Shown here: in pieces, positions 6,743-13,401 of the stretch
How positions within the stretch are numbered: the first letter of the stretch is position 1
Layout of the letters: every line of letters starts with the position of its first letter
Origin: CAKVLS01 sp045605365
GTDB lineage: Bacteria > Bacillota > Clostridia > Christensenellales > UBA1242
Assembly (NCBI GenBank): GCA_045605365.1
Contig: JAZUPV010000108.1
Span: forward strand, 1-19,568
Direction of reading: 5' to 3'
Length of the DNA: 19,568 bases
Translations under genes and position numbers: made by a program
The notes under the pieces: model-generated
Databases searched by the model: none
What the model was told of the DNA's origin: nothing
Seen by the model: only the letters and a program-made list of their open reading frames with translations

Positions 6743-6786
6743 CTGGCACGAAAACAAATATAAAAACGGCTAAAATACGCCTTTAA
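6688..6786 (+). CDS. Possible 32-residue Thr-rich small ORF (doubtful)
   Basis: Each TACTATGCA repeat contains an in-frame ATG, and the frame stays open from 6688 to TAA at 6784-6786. It encodes a Thr/Asn-rich peptide with two TTM motifs, followed by Gln and by His. There is no convincing RBS (only TTGGG upstream), and no homology can be judged. It may be an accident of the repeat. It is listed because the repeat spacing preserves the frame and the ORF lies directly before obgE. Confidence 0.2.
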   Translation: MQQNITTMQTNTATTMHSTGTKTNIKTAKIRL

Positions 6787-6819
6787 TAAAATACAACGAA
6801 GGGAAGTGAAAGATTAGAT

Positions 6820-8085
6820 ATGTTTATAGATAAAGTTAAAATTTATATAAAAGCTGGTAACGGTGGCAATGGCATCGTTTCTTTTCATAGAGAAAAATAC
6901 ATACAACGTGGTGGTCCAGATGGTGGCAACGGCGGCAAAGGCGGAGACATAATCTTTAAAGTTAACAAAGACATCAACAATCTAGTATCTTTTCACTATA
7001 GCAAACATTTTAGAGCGGACAATGGTCTTAACGGAGAAAAGAAAAACTGTAATGGTAAAGATGGCAAACCGCTAATTATCCAAGTGCCAAAGGGTACACT
7101 AGTTAGAGATGCAGAAACAAACAAAGTTATCGCAGACTTATATTTTGAAGACCAAGACTACGTCATTTTGAAAGGTGGCAAGGGTGGTAAGGGCAATGCA
7201 TTTTTTGCTACTTCAACCAGACAAGCTCCACACTTTTCTCAAACAGGCGAAACAACCAAAGAGTACAACGTCATACTAGAACTAAAAACCATCGCAGATG
7301 TTGGTCTTATAGGTTTCCCTAACGTTGGCAAAAGCACACTTCTTTCTACAGTATCTAGTGCAAAACCAAAAATTGCCAACTATCACTTTACAACTCTTAC
7401 ACCAAATCTTGGCGTAGTAAAATATTACGAACATAGTTTTGTTGTAGCAGATATACCGGGTCTTATAGAAGGTGCTAGTCAAGGTTCTGGTCTTGGCCAC
7501 GACTTTTTAAGACACATAGAGCGTACACGTATGCTTGTTCACGTTGTTGATATTTCTGGTATAGATGGTAGAGACCCTTATCAAGATTATGTCATTATCA
7601 ATGACGAACTAAAGAAATTTAACCAAGCTTTAGCTAGTTTGCCACAAATAGTCGCTCTAAACAAATGTGACTTGTTAACTGACGACAAACCAATACAAGA
7701 CTTTATGTCAAAAATCGACAAATCAGTTAAGGTAGTTCAAATTTCTGCATTAAACCGTCAAAACATACAAGACTTAATAAAAGAAATATACGAACTACTA
7801 AAAACATTGCCTATACCAGAACCTATCGCCGTAGAAGAACACGACTTTGACGCAAAAGATACTACAAGTATCGATATTATCAAACTTGCCGATGGCGAGT
7901 ACGAAATTGTCGGTGGCTATATAGACAATCTTATTCGTGGTGTAGTATTGTCAGATTACGAATCTCAAGCATACTTTCAAAAACGTCTTAAAGACGACGG
8001 CATAATGGATATGTTAAAACAAAAAGGCGCTCAAGAAGGCGACACTGTACGTATCCGTGAGATAGAGTTTGAAATAGTAGATTAA
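6820..8085 (+). CDS. obgE: Obg family GTPase with OCT domain
   Basis: The 421-residue protein has three domains. The glycine-rich OBG fold spans about 1-157 (GNGGNGIVSFHREKY, GGPDGGNGGKGGDI). The G domain spans about 158-325, with G1 GFPNVGKST (165-173), G3 DIPG (211-214), G4 NKCD (281-284) and G5 SAL (309-311). The C-terminal OCT domain spans about 345-421. Obg assists late 50S assembly and links GTP/ppGpp levels to growth. The RBS is odd: GAAGGG ends 16 bases upstream of the ATG, and only a weak AGTGAAAG lies closer. In many Firmicutes obg follows rplU-ysxB-rpmA; here nth precedes it instead. It forms an operon with yhbY, with a 21-base gap and an AAGGAG. Confidence 0.97.
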   Translation: MFIDKVKIYIKAGNGGNGIVSFHREKYIQRGGPDGGNGGKGGDIIFKVNKDINNLVSFHYSKHFRADNGLNGEKKNCNGKDGKPLIIQVPKGTLVRDAETNKVIADLYFEDQDYVILKGGKGGKGNAFFATSTRQAPHFSQTGETTKEYNVILELKTIADVGLIGFPNVGKSTLLSTVSSAKPKIANYHFTTLTPNLGVVKYYEHSFVVADIPGLIEGASQGSGLGHDFLRHIERTRMLVHVVDISGIDGRDPYQDYVIINDELKKFNQALASLPQIVALNKCDLLTDDKPIQDFMSKIDKSVKVVQISALNRQNIQDLIKEIYELLKTLPIPEPIAVEEHDFDAKDTTSIDIIKLADGEYEIVGGYIDNLIRGVVLSDYESQAYFQKRLKDDGIMDMLKQKGAQEGDTVRIREIEFEIVD

Positions 8086-8106
8086 TACAAAGGAGAAAAT
8101 ATAATA

Positions 8107-8412
8107 ATGCTTAATTCTAAACAAAGAGCTTTGTTAAAAAGTTATATCGCCAATCAAGACAGTGTATGTTTTGTAGGCAAAGATGGTCTTAACGAGACCG
8201 TTATAGATAGTATTGCAAAAGCATTGCTTGCAAGAGAAGTTATCAAAATAACTGTTCAACCAAACTGTGAACTTTCTCCAAGAGAAGTTGCAGACAATCT
8301 AGAACAAATTTTGAAAACAGATACCGTAGCTGTTATAGGCAAAAAGGTAGTTGTTTATAAATATTCTTCTTCAGCAAAAAAACACGTTGATATTAGTGTT
8401 AGCAAAAAATAA
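8107..8412 (+). CDS. yhbY: YhbY-type CRM-domain RNA-binding protein
   Basis: The 101 residues form one CRM domain with the beta-alpha-beta-alpha fold. They begin LNSKQRALLKSYIANQ, and the conserved GxxG loop is seen as VGKDGLNE (Gly24 to Gly27). The end is VIGKKVVVYKYS. YhbY proteins bind pre-50S particles and take part in large-subunit assembly, which fits their position after obg. The last 10 residues are Lys/Ser-rich. It is the last gene of the obgE transcript, with the terminator just after the stop. The name yhbY follows E. coli; Bacillus calls the orthologue yqeI. Confidence 0.93.
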   Translation: MLNSKQRALLKSYIANQDSVCFVGKDGLNETVIDSIAKALLAREVIKITVQPNCELSPREVADNLEQILKTDTVAVIGKKVVVYKYSSSAKKHVDISVSKK

Positions 8413-8413
8413 A

Positions 8414-8448
8414 ACAAACAACCCCCTTGTTTTAGGGGGTGTTTTTTT
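8414..8448 (+). terminator. Rho-independent terminator of obgE-yhbY
   Basis: A GC-rich hairpin has CCCCC and GGGGG at its core, outer A-T pairs and one bulge. It is followed by seven T (8442-8448). Its tail overlaps the stop codon of the convergent membrane-protein gene. Confidence 0.88.
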
Positions 8449-9259
8449 ACCAATCGCTTTGCTTAGGTAGGTTAAAAGGTTTGTTAAAATAGCTAAATAT
8501 AGCAAAAACAAACAATAAACTTGCCATAATTATATAGTATAAACTGTACCTAATAAACAAACTGCATACAAAAAATATCAACCCACACAGTAGATAATTT
8601 TTGGCTTTTTTGCGGTTAAATGCCACTACTAACAATAGTTTAAAAGTGTACTTTTTGTTAGTTTGTGTAGTTATATATTTTTGCGGATAAACATTATATT
8701 TTTTTAATATCTCAAAATAAACCGCCGCCTTGTCGTAGACAATAATTTTTATGTTAGTTATACTCTGGGCAAATAGTAGTGCGTTTTTGTCTATTTCGTT
8801 GCACAAAATTATTAACTTATCAAGTTTTTTTTGTTTGACTTGTTTTAGTATGTCTAGCATATCTTGGTTGGTTAATAGGTTGTGGTGATAGTAGGGTAAG
8901 AAGGCTATCACTTGGTTGTTTGTTGACGTGTATATCAAGTCGTCCTTTATGCAAGTTTGGTGGGTTGTACTTAGTATGTTGTTAAAAAACTCTATACTTT
9001 CTTGCTTGGTCATTATTGACAAACTAAGAGCGCAATCATTGATGTCTTGCAAGGTTTTGTTTGTTATTAGCTTTTTTTGATGTTTTTTGTCACTAAGATA
9101 TATGATAAACTTGCTTATAAATACTCCAACAACGCTACTTGCCACCAAACACGCTACGTTGTCTATAACAAAATATCTTAACCATACAAAATTAATCAGT
9201 ATGCAACTTATAGTCAAAAATGTCTTATCAACAAAGTTTGTTATCTTATACAATTTCAT
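8447..9259 (-). CDS. Membrane protein with a central soluble alpha/beta domain, unknown function
   Basis: I do not recognise a named family. The 270 residues contain two N-terminal hydrophobic helices (about 13-31 and 34-55), a soluble region (about 56-218) and a C-terminal hairpin of two helices (about 221-239 and 240-258). In the soluble part, strand-helix-strand elements such as QVIAFLPYYHHNLL, DKLIILCNEIDKNALLFAQSI and IKIIVYDKAAVYFEIL recall the core of Mrr/endonuclease-like folds: a hydrophobic strand, a helix, then a short strand with Asp. No full catalytic D-ExK signature is evident, so nuclease activity should not be assumed. By the positive-inside rule the soluble domain is probably cytoplasmic (Lys-rich flanks DKKHQKK and NRKKAKN). 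No clear Shine-Dalgarno precedes the ATG. It converges on the obgE-yhbY transcript. Confidence 0.75.
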   Translation of the reverse strand: MKLYKITNFVDKTFLTISCILINFVWLRYFVIDNVACLVASSVVGVFISKFIIYLSDKKHQKKLITNKTLQDINDCALSLSIMTKQESIEFFNNILSTTHQTCIKDDLIYTSTNNQVIAFLPYYHHNLLTNQDMLDILKQVKQKKLDKLIILCNEIDKNALLFAQSITNIKIIVYDKAAVYFEILKKYNVYPQKYITTQTNKKYTFKLLLVVAFNRKKAKNYLLCGLIFFVCSLFIRYSLYYIIMASLLFVFAIFSYFNKPFNLPKQSDW

Positions 9260-9319
9260 AACAACATTATTGCCAAAAACTCATTGTTGTATACTCGGCT
9301 AAATATTTTAAGTAAACAA

Positions 9320-9348
9320 TTGATTTTTTTTGGCAAAGATATTATTAT
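9320..9348 (+). promoter_or_regulatory. Promoter of rsfS
   Basis: TTGATT (9320-9325) and TATTAT (9343-9348) are separated by 17 bases. A leader of about 24 nt follows, carrying AGGGG (9368-9372), 6 bases before the ATG. Confidence 0.55.
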
Positions 9349-9378
9349 ATTAATAACAAACACATTTAGGGGTAAAAA

Positions 9379-9963
9379 ATGGAATTATTTGATCAAGTAG
9401 TATGTGCTTGCAAAGCACTAGAAGACAAAAAGGCAAACGATATAACTATAATAGACGTATCTAAGACTTCTTCGCTTACAACATATATTGTTATTGCTAC
9501 AGCAACTAGCAATACTCAAGCAAAAGCACTTTTAGACAATGTTAACGAAAAGTTGGAGCAAGAAGGTATACTTGCTTTGCACAAAGAAGGTTACGGTCAA
9601 AGTGACTGGGTAGTGCTTGACTATGGTGATTTTATTGTTCACGTATTTACTCAAGAAGTTAGAGAGTATTATAACCTAGAAAAACTTTATCAAGACGGTA
9701 AAAACTTGCGCAAGTTTGAATCTGTCTTAAAAGACCTTATCGCTAAGCAAAAACGAGAAGAAAAGCAAAAACAAAAACAAACAAAAAAAGAAACTTCTCA
9801 AGTAGAAAAACAAGAAAAAACTGTCAAAAAAACAGCTGCAAAGCAAACAAAAAAGACAGAAAAACAAACCAAAAAAGCTCAAAAGGTAGAAAAGAAAGAA
9901 ACTAAAAAAGCAACAAAAACAGCTTCTAAACCAGCTGCAAAGAAATCTACTACCACAAAATAA
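9379..9963 (+). CDS. rsfS: Ribosomal silencing factor RsfS with a long lysine-rich C-terminal tail
   Basis: Residues 1 to about 115 are a normal RsfS (Iojap/DUF143) domain: KKANDITIIDVSKTSSLTTYIVIATATSNTQAKAL in pattern, then EGYGQSDWVVLDYGDFIVHVF and the YYNLEKLY end. RsfS binds L14 (uL14) on the 50S subunit and blocks joining with 30S in starved cells. Family members usually end near 105-120 residues. Here a further 73 residues (122-194) hold 27 Lys with Thr, Gln, Ala and Glu in histone H1-like KKT/KKA/AAK patterns and no hydrophobic core, so the tail is disordered and strongly basic. The DNA of the tail is A-rich (repeated AAA/CAA codons), which suggests growth by slippage or duplication. 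It is monocistronic with its own promoter and terminator, unlike the usual nadD-yqeK-rsfS operon. Confidence 0.94.
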   Translation: MELFDQVVCACKALEDKKANDITIIDVSKTSSLTTYIVIATATSNTQAKALLDNVNEKLEQEGILALHKEGYGQSDWVVLDYGDFIVHVFTQEVREYYNLEKLYQDGKNLRKFESVLKDLIAKQKREEKQKQKQTKKETSQVEKQEKTVKKTAAKQTKKTEKQTKKAQKVEKKETKKATKTASKPAAKKSTTTK

Positions 9964-9976
9964 ATAATAATACAAG

Positions 9977-10011
9977 TCAAGGTGCTACAAATATAGTACC
10001 TTGATTTTTTT
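9977..10011 (+). terminator. Rho-independent terminator of rsfS
   Basis: TCAAGGTGCTA (9977-9987) pairs with TAGTACCTTGA (9994-10004), with one G-T wobble and a 6-base loop. Seven T follow. Confidence 0.92.
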
Positions 10012-10037
10012 ATGCAACAAAATGTCTAGTAGATTTT

Positions 10038-10078
10038 AGATTGAATTGTTTAAACTATAAGACAAATTGTTTCAATCT
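10038..10078. repeat. Inverted repeat in the rsfS-PAP2 intergenic region
   Basis: AGATTGAA (10038-10045) and TTCAATCT (10071-10078) are perfect inverted arms around 25 bases that also contain a second AATTGTTT copy. They lie about 75 bases upstream of the PAP2 promoter -35. No function is evident. The rest of the 225-base gap is AT-rich without other visible features. Confidence 0.4.
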
Positions 10079-10152
10079 GTAATATCTGGCTAATTTTGTT
10101 AGTTGTCGATAATTGTTTATATAAAATAAATAATTTATTATTTAATATTTAT

Positions 10153-10182
10153 TTGTAATTTTATCGGCGAGTTTGGTATAAT
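10153..10182 (+). promoter_or_regulatory. Promoter giving a probably leaderless PAP2 transcript
   Basis: TTGTAA (10153-10158), an 18-base spacer, an extended TGG and TATAAT (10177-10182) form a good sigma-A promoter. The -10 ends only 6 bases before the ATG at 10189, so transcription should begin at or next to the start codon. No Shine-Dalgarno is present. Confidence 0.65.
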
Positions 10183-10188
10183 CATTGT

Positions 10189-11091
10189 ATGGAAGTCGAT
10201 ATTGTCATTAGCATACAACAAGGGGCAAGTGCCATATGGGACGTTTTTTTTCAAACGGTAACTTTGTTTGGGGATAAGATGTTTTTTGTGGTGGCATTTT
10301 GTTTGTTTTATTGGTGCTATGACAAACGATTTGCTTTTAACTTTGCTGTAGGCTGTGGGGCAAGTGCTCTTGTAGGCGCAGTGTTAAAAGTATCTTTCAA
10401 TCGTCCAAGACCTTATATGGTAGATAGTAGAGTCTTTGACTACAGCCATCTTACAGACGGGTCCTTCCCAAGTGGTCATAGTATGGCAGTATCTACTATG
10501 TCTACTATGAGTTTAAGAGAACTATATTCTCAGGGGCAATTTGCAACCCGCCTAAAAAAGATAATATCAACAGCTTTAGCTGTTGTAGTATGTTGTCTGG
10601 TTGCGTTGTCTAGACTATACCTTGGTCAGCATTTTTTAAGTGATGTTATATTTGGCTTGGGTTTTGGTTTTTTTGTCGGTTATATCTGGCACGAATTTTG
10701 TTTTATCAACAACAACAAAGAGCATATCTATGCTTTGTTTGTACTACCGGCTTTGGTAGGGGCTATGTTTATATGGGGCGGAGAGCTATTTAGTTATGGT
10801 TCGTCTCATACAGAAATTTACTTTCTTATAGGTATAGCTATGACTATCATAGTTGGTTATTATGTAGAAAAGCGCTTTATACGATTTGAACACGCTATAC
10901 AACCTACGTGGTTTGTGTGGTTTAAGATTGTTTTTGGACTAGGCTCTAGCATAGGGTTATACTTTTTGCTTGGGTTACTACCTGATATTCTTATATTACA
11001 CTGGGTTAGTGGTTTATTGTTGGGCGTATGGGTAAGTTTGATATTGATGATTATATTCAAACTTATGGCAAAGTATTTAAAAATTATTTAA
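10189..11091 (+). CDS. PAP2-superfamily membrane phosphatase
   Basis: This 300-residue integral membrane protein carries all three acid-phosphatase motifs. C1 is KX6RP (Lys67 to Arg74-Pro75, KVSFNRPRP), C2 is PSGH (94-97) and C3 is SRX5HX3D (Ser141-Arg142, His148, Asp152: SRLYLGQHFLSD). About seven to eight hydrophobic helices are visible. The extra C-terminal third (after about 175) is also membrane-embedded, beyond the minimal six-helix PAP2 core. Likely substrates are undecaprenyl pyrophosphate (carrier recycling) or another lipid phosphate. The downstream MurF-like and Ddl genes on the same apparent transcript favour a cell-wall role, which is inference. It is the first gene of the run to ddl, 12 bases before tsaE. 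Confidence 0.9.
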   Translation: MEVDIVISIQQGASAIWDVFFQTVTLFGDKMFFVVAFCLFYWCYDKRFAFNFAVGCGASALVGAVLKVSFNRPRPYMVDSRVFDYSHLTDGSFPSGHSMAVSTMSTMSLRELYSQGQFATRLKKIISTALAVVVCCLVALSRLYLGQHFLSDVIFGLGFGFFVGYIWHEFCFINNNKEHIYALFVLPALVGAMFIWGGELFSYGSSHTEIYFLIGIAMTIIVGYYVEKRFIRFEHAIQPTWFVWFKIVFGLGSSIGLYFLLGLLPDILILHWVSGLLLGVWVSLILMIIFKLMAKYLKII

Positions 11092-11103
11092 ACGGGGATT
11101 TAT

Positions 11104-11520
11104 ATGCAAACATCTAATAGTGTAAAAAAGACCTTGCAAATAGCTGCAGCTTTTGCAAAAAAGCTAAAGCCAGGTGATGTCGTTATATTATGTGCTGACC
11201 TAGGCAGTGGCAAAACAGTTTTTGCACGTGGCATAATTAATGCTTTTGGTGTAAAAGAGCCAGTTACTAGTCCTACTTTTACTATTGTCAACAAGTACGA
11301 CGCAAAAAACTTGTCACTATATCATTTTGATATGTATAGACTAGAAGATTATGAAGAAGCACTCGCAGCAGGTCTAGACGAACTTGTCGAAGATAGCCAA
11401 TCTATCAAGATTATCGAGTGGCCAGAAAGATGCCCAGAACTTTTGCCTGAGCATTATTACAAGGTGACCTTGACCAAAGTTGACGACAATACCCGTACAA
11501 TAGATTGGGAGGAGATATAA
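11104..11520 (+). CDS. tsaE: tRNA t6A biosynthesis ATPase TsaE
   Basis: This 138-residue P-loop protein assists the TsaB-TsaD complex that transfers threonylcarbamoyl to A37 of ANN-decoding tRNAs. Walker A reads ADLGSGKT (31-38, Lys37); the usual first Gly is Ala31, a mild variation. Other family marks are TSPTFTIVNKY (55-65), YHFDMYRLED (Asp76) and IIEWPERCPELLP (about 103-115). Length is within the normal range. GGGGA lies 6 bases before the ATG. Its 3' end carries the GGAGGAG that serves tsaB, whose start is 3 bases after the tsaE stop, so translation is closely linked. Confidence 0.95.
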   Translation: MQTSNSVKKTLQIAAAFAKKLKPGDVVILCADLGSGKTVFARGIINAFGVKEPVTSPTFTIVNKYDAKNLSLYHFDMYRLEDYEEALAAGLDELVEDSQSIKIIEWPERCPELLPEHYYKVTLTKVDDNTRTIDWEEI

Positions 11521-11523
11521 AAT

Positions 11524-12198
11524 ATGAATATTTTGGCTATAGATACATCTAACTCAAATCTTTTGGTTGGGTTAAAAACATCTACCAACACCTATTGTAG
11601 CGAAAAGATAACTAGCTCAAAACACCTAGAAACACTTTTGCCACAGGTAGAAAATTTGCTAGAACAAGCATCTTTGCAGCCGGTCAACTTAGACCTAGTA
11701 GGTGTAGTTGTAGGGCCCGGGTCTTTTACTGGTATACGTATAGGCGTAGCCACAACAAAGGCTTTTATGAGTTGCTTTAACAAGATAAAATGTGTCGCTG
11801 TCAACTCGCTAGAACTGTTGGCATATAATATACTATCAAAGTCTAACAGTATACAAAATATAATTTGTGTTATACCTAGCACAATGCGTAAGTTTTACGT
11901 AGGTGCTTTTCGTGGTAGAAATCGTACTCAGCCAGACAGAATGATGGAGATAGAAGAGTTAAAAACTTTTGTTGATGATAGCGAATGTATGGTTGTAGTA
12001 CCACAAGGTGTTAGTTTAGATTTTTGCCAAACTCACAGCGTAGAAGTTGACCAACAAGACCTATTTGACTATATAGAAAGAGCTAAGATTGATAACAACT
12101 TTGTTGATATTAACAACTTAAAACCTTATTATTTAGGTTTGTCTCAAGCAGAAGCAGATTTATTAAAAAAGGAAGAAAAAGATGGCTCAAATATTTAG
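11524..12198 (+). CDS. tsaB: tRNA t6A biosynthesis protein TsaB
   Basis: The 224 residues form an ASKHA-fold pseudo-ATPase partner of TsaD. The N-terminus NILAIDTSNSNLLVGL and the signature GPGSFTGIRIG (64-74) are diagnostic. YLGLSQAEADLLKKE near the C-terminus matches the usual 'Y-R-A-E' ending. Its stop overlaps the rimI start by 17 bases. tsaD, the catalytic subunit, is not in this window; in many Firmicutes it lies next to rimI, so here it must be elsewhere. Confidence 0.95.
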   Translation: MNILAIDTSNSNLLVGLKTSTNTYCSEKITSSKHLETLLPQVENLLEQASLQPVNLDLVGVVVGPGSFTGIRIGVATTKAFMSCFNKIKCVAVNSLELLAYNILSKSNSIQNIICVIPSTMRKFYVGAFRGRNRTQPDRMMEIEELKTFVDDSECMVVVPQGVSLDFCQTHSVEVDQQDLFDYIERAKIDNNFVDINNLKPYYLGLSQAEADLLKKEEKDGSNI

Positions 12199-12625
12199 AT
12201 GTGATGATAGGCATTTTGACCAAATGTACGATGTACACGTAGAGTGTTTTGGCGAAGAAGCAATGCCAAAAAATATCTTTATGGACGAGATAAATACTCC
12301 TAGCCGTGTTTATTTTGTCGCACTAGATGACCAAACAAAAGATGTTATTGCTTATGCTGGTGCGTGGAATACTGGTACAGATTATTCTATAATCAGTGTT
12401 GCTACAAAGCCAGATTATAAAAGACAGGGTATTGCCACAAGGCTGCTTAGTAGACTTGTCGAAGACGCCAGAGAAAAAGAAATATATGCTTTGTCTCTTG
12501 AAGTCAACGAACATAACGAACCAGCCATTAATCTATATCGCAAGATAGGGTTTATCATAACTAACACTCGCAAAAATTATTACAAAAACAATGCCGCAGC
12601 GCATATTATGTGGCTGTATCTGTAG
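12182..12625 (+). CDS. rimI: RimI-type N-alpha-acetyltransferase (GNAT)
   Basis: The 147-residue GNAT protein has motif A ISVATKPDYKRQGIATRLLSRL, with the acetyl-CoA pyrophosphate loop RQGIAT (81-86). The motif B strand SLEVNEHNEPAINLYRKIGF contains Glu107 and Asn109, and a Tyr pair lies at 133-134 (KNYYKN). This is the usual RimI pattern, where the enzyme acetylates the N-terminus of ribosomal protein bS18 and other proteins. Gene order tsaE-tsaB-rimI is a classic arrangement and supports the name over a generic GNAT. The start lies inside tsaB, preceded by AAGGAAG. It ends in TAG. Confidence 0.93.
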   Translation: MAQIFRCDDRHFDQMYDVHVECFGEEAMPKNIFMDEINTPSRVYFVALDDQTKDVIAYAGAWNTGTDYSIISVATKPDYKRQGIATRLLSRLVEDAREKEIYALSLEVNEHNEPAINLYRKIGFIITNTRKNYYKNNAAAHIMWLYL

Positions 12626-12659
12626 ACTTTGAAATTTTTATAAAAAAAGATTTCTGCAA

Positions 12660-13394
12660 GTGATACATAAAAATACTAAAATAAACTACACCATAACTGG
12701 CAAGGGTGACAAGTATGTGTTGTTTTTGCACGGTTGGGGTGGTAGTATAGACAGTTTTGTTTGTATGCAAAATGTTTTAGAGAATAACTTTAAGTGTATC
12801 AACATTGACTTGCCACCTTTTGGCAAAAGTCAACCGCCGCCAACACCTTGGTCTGTTCAAGACTATGCGGTGATGGTGATTGAGATACTTAACAAACATA
12901 ACATAAAAAAGGTTGATATTATTTGCCACTCGTTTGGGGCAAGGGTAGCTATCTATATAGCAAGTCTAACCACACTCGTTGACAAACTTGTCATAACAGG
13001 TGGCGCAGGTATTAAGCCTAAACGAAATATCAAAAAGTCTCTAAAAATATTTAGATACAAATTAACTAAAACTTTAGTAAAGTTAAAATTTTTAAAATCG
13101 ACATATCTAGACAAGTTTGGCAGTAGTGATTATAAGATTTTGTCACCTACTATGAAGCAAACTTTCAAAAATATTGTCAATTTTGACCAAACCGCTATGT
13201 TAAAACACATAAAATGTGCTACACTTTTATTCTGGGGAGTAGATGATGACCAAACACCCCTTTATATGGCAAAAATTATGCAAAAAAACATCCCAGACTG
13301 TGCTTTGTTAGAGTATAGTGGTGGGCACTTTGTGTATTTAGAGCAGTTTAATATATTTTCTACAGTAGTACAACAATTTTTAGTTGAAAGGTAA
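12660..13394 (+). CDS. Alpha/beta hydrolase
   Basis: The 244-residue protein starts from GTG with no clear Shine-Dalgarno, so the start is provisional; the domain itself begins within the first ten residues. It shows the oxyanion motif HGWGG (24-28), nucleophile Ser91 in ICHSFGAR, acid Asp196 in FWGVDDDQTP and His223 in GGHFVYLEQ. A basic cap region (KPKRNIKKSLKIFRYKLTK in pattern, about 119-137) separates core and C-terminal strands. There is no signal peptide. It lies between rimI and the MurF-like ligase, 7 bases before the latter's ATG. Such hydrolases accompany MurF-like/Ddl genes in several clostridia as far as I recall; the substrate is unknown. Confidence 0.88.
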   Translation: MIHKNTKINYTITGKGDKYVLFLHGWGGSIDSFVCMQNVLENNFKCINIDLPPFGKSQPPPTPWSVQDYAVMVIEILNKHNIKKVDIICHSFGARVAIYIASLTTLVDKLVITGGAGIKPKRNIKKSLKIFRYKLTKTLVKLKFLKSTYLDKFGSSDYKILSPTMKQTFKNIVNFDQTAMLKHIKCATLLFWGVDDDQTPLYMAKIMQKNIPDCALLEYSGGHFVYLEQFNIFSTVVQQFLVER

Positions 13395-13401
13395 AATTAT
13401 T

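Noticed and set aside
9727..9975. Minus-strand open frame, very rich in Phe, Cys and Leu
   Set aside because: It is the antisense of the lysine-rich rsfS tail; its composition follows from reading AAA/AAG runs backwards, and it has no RBS.
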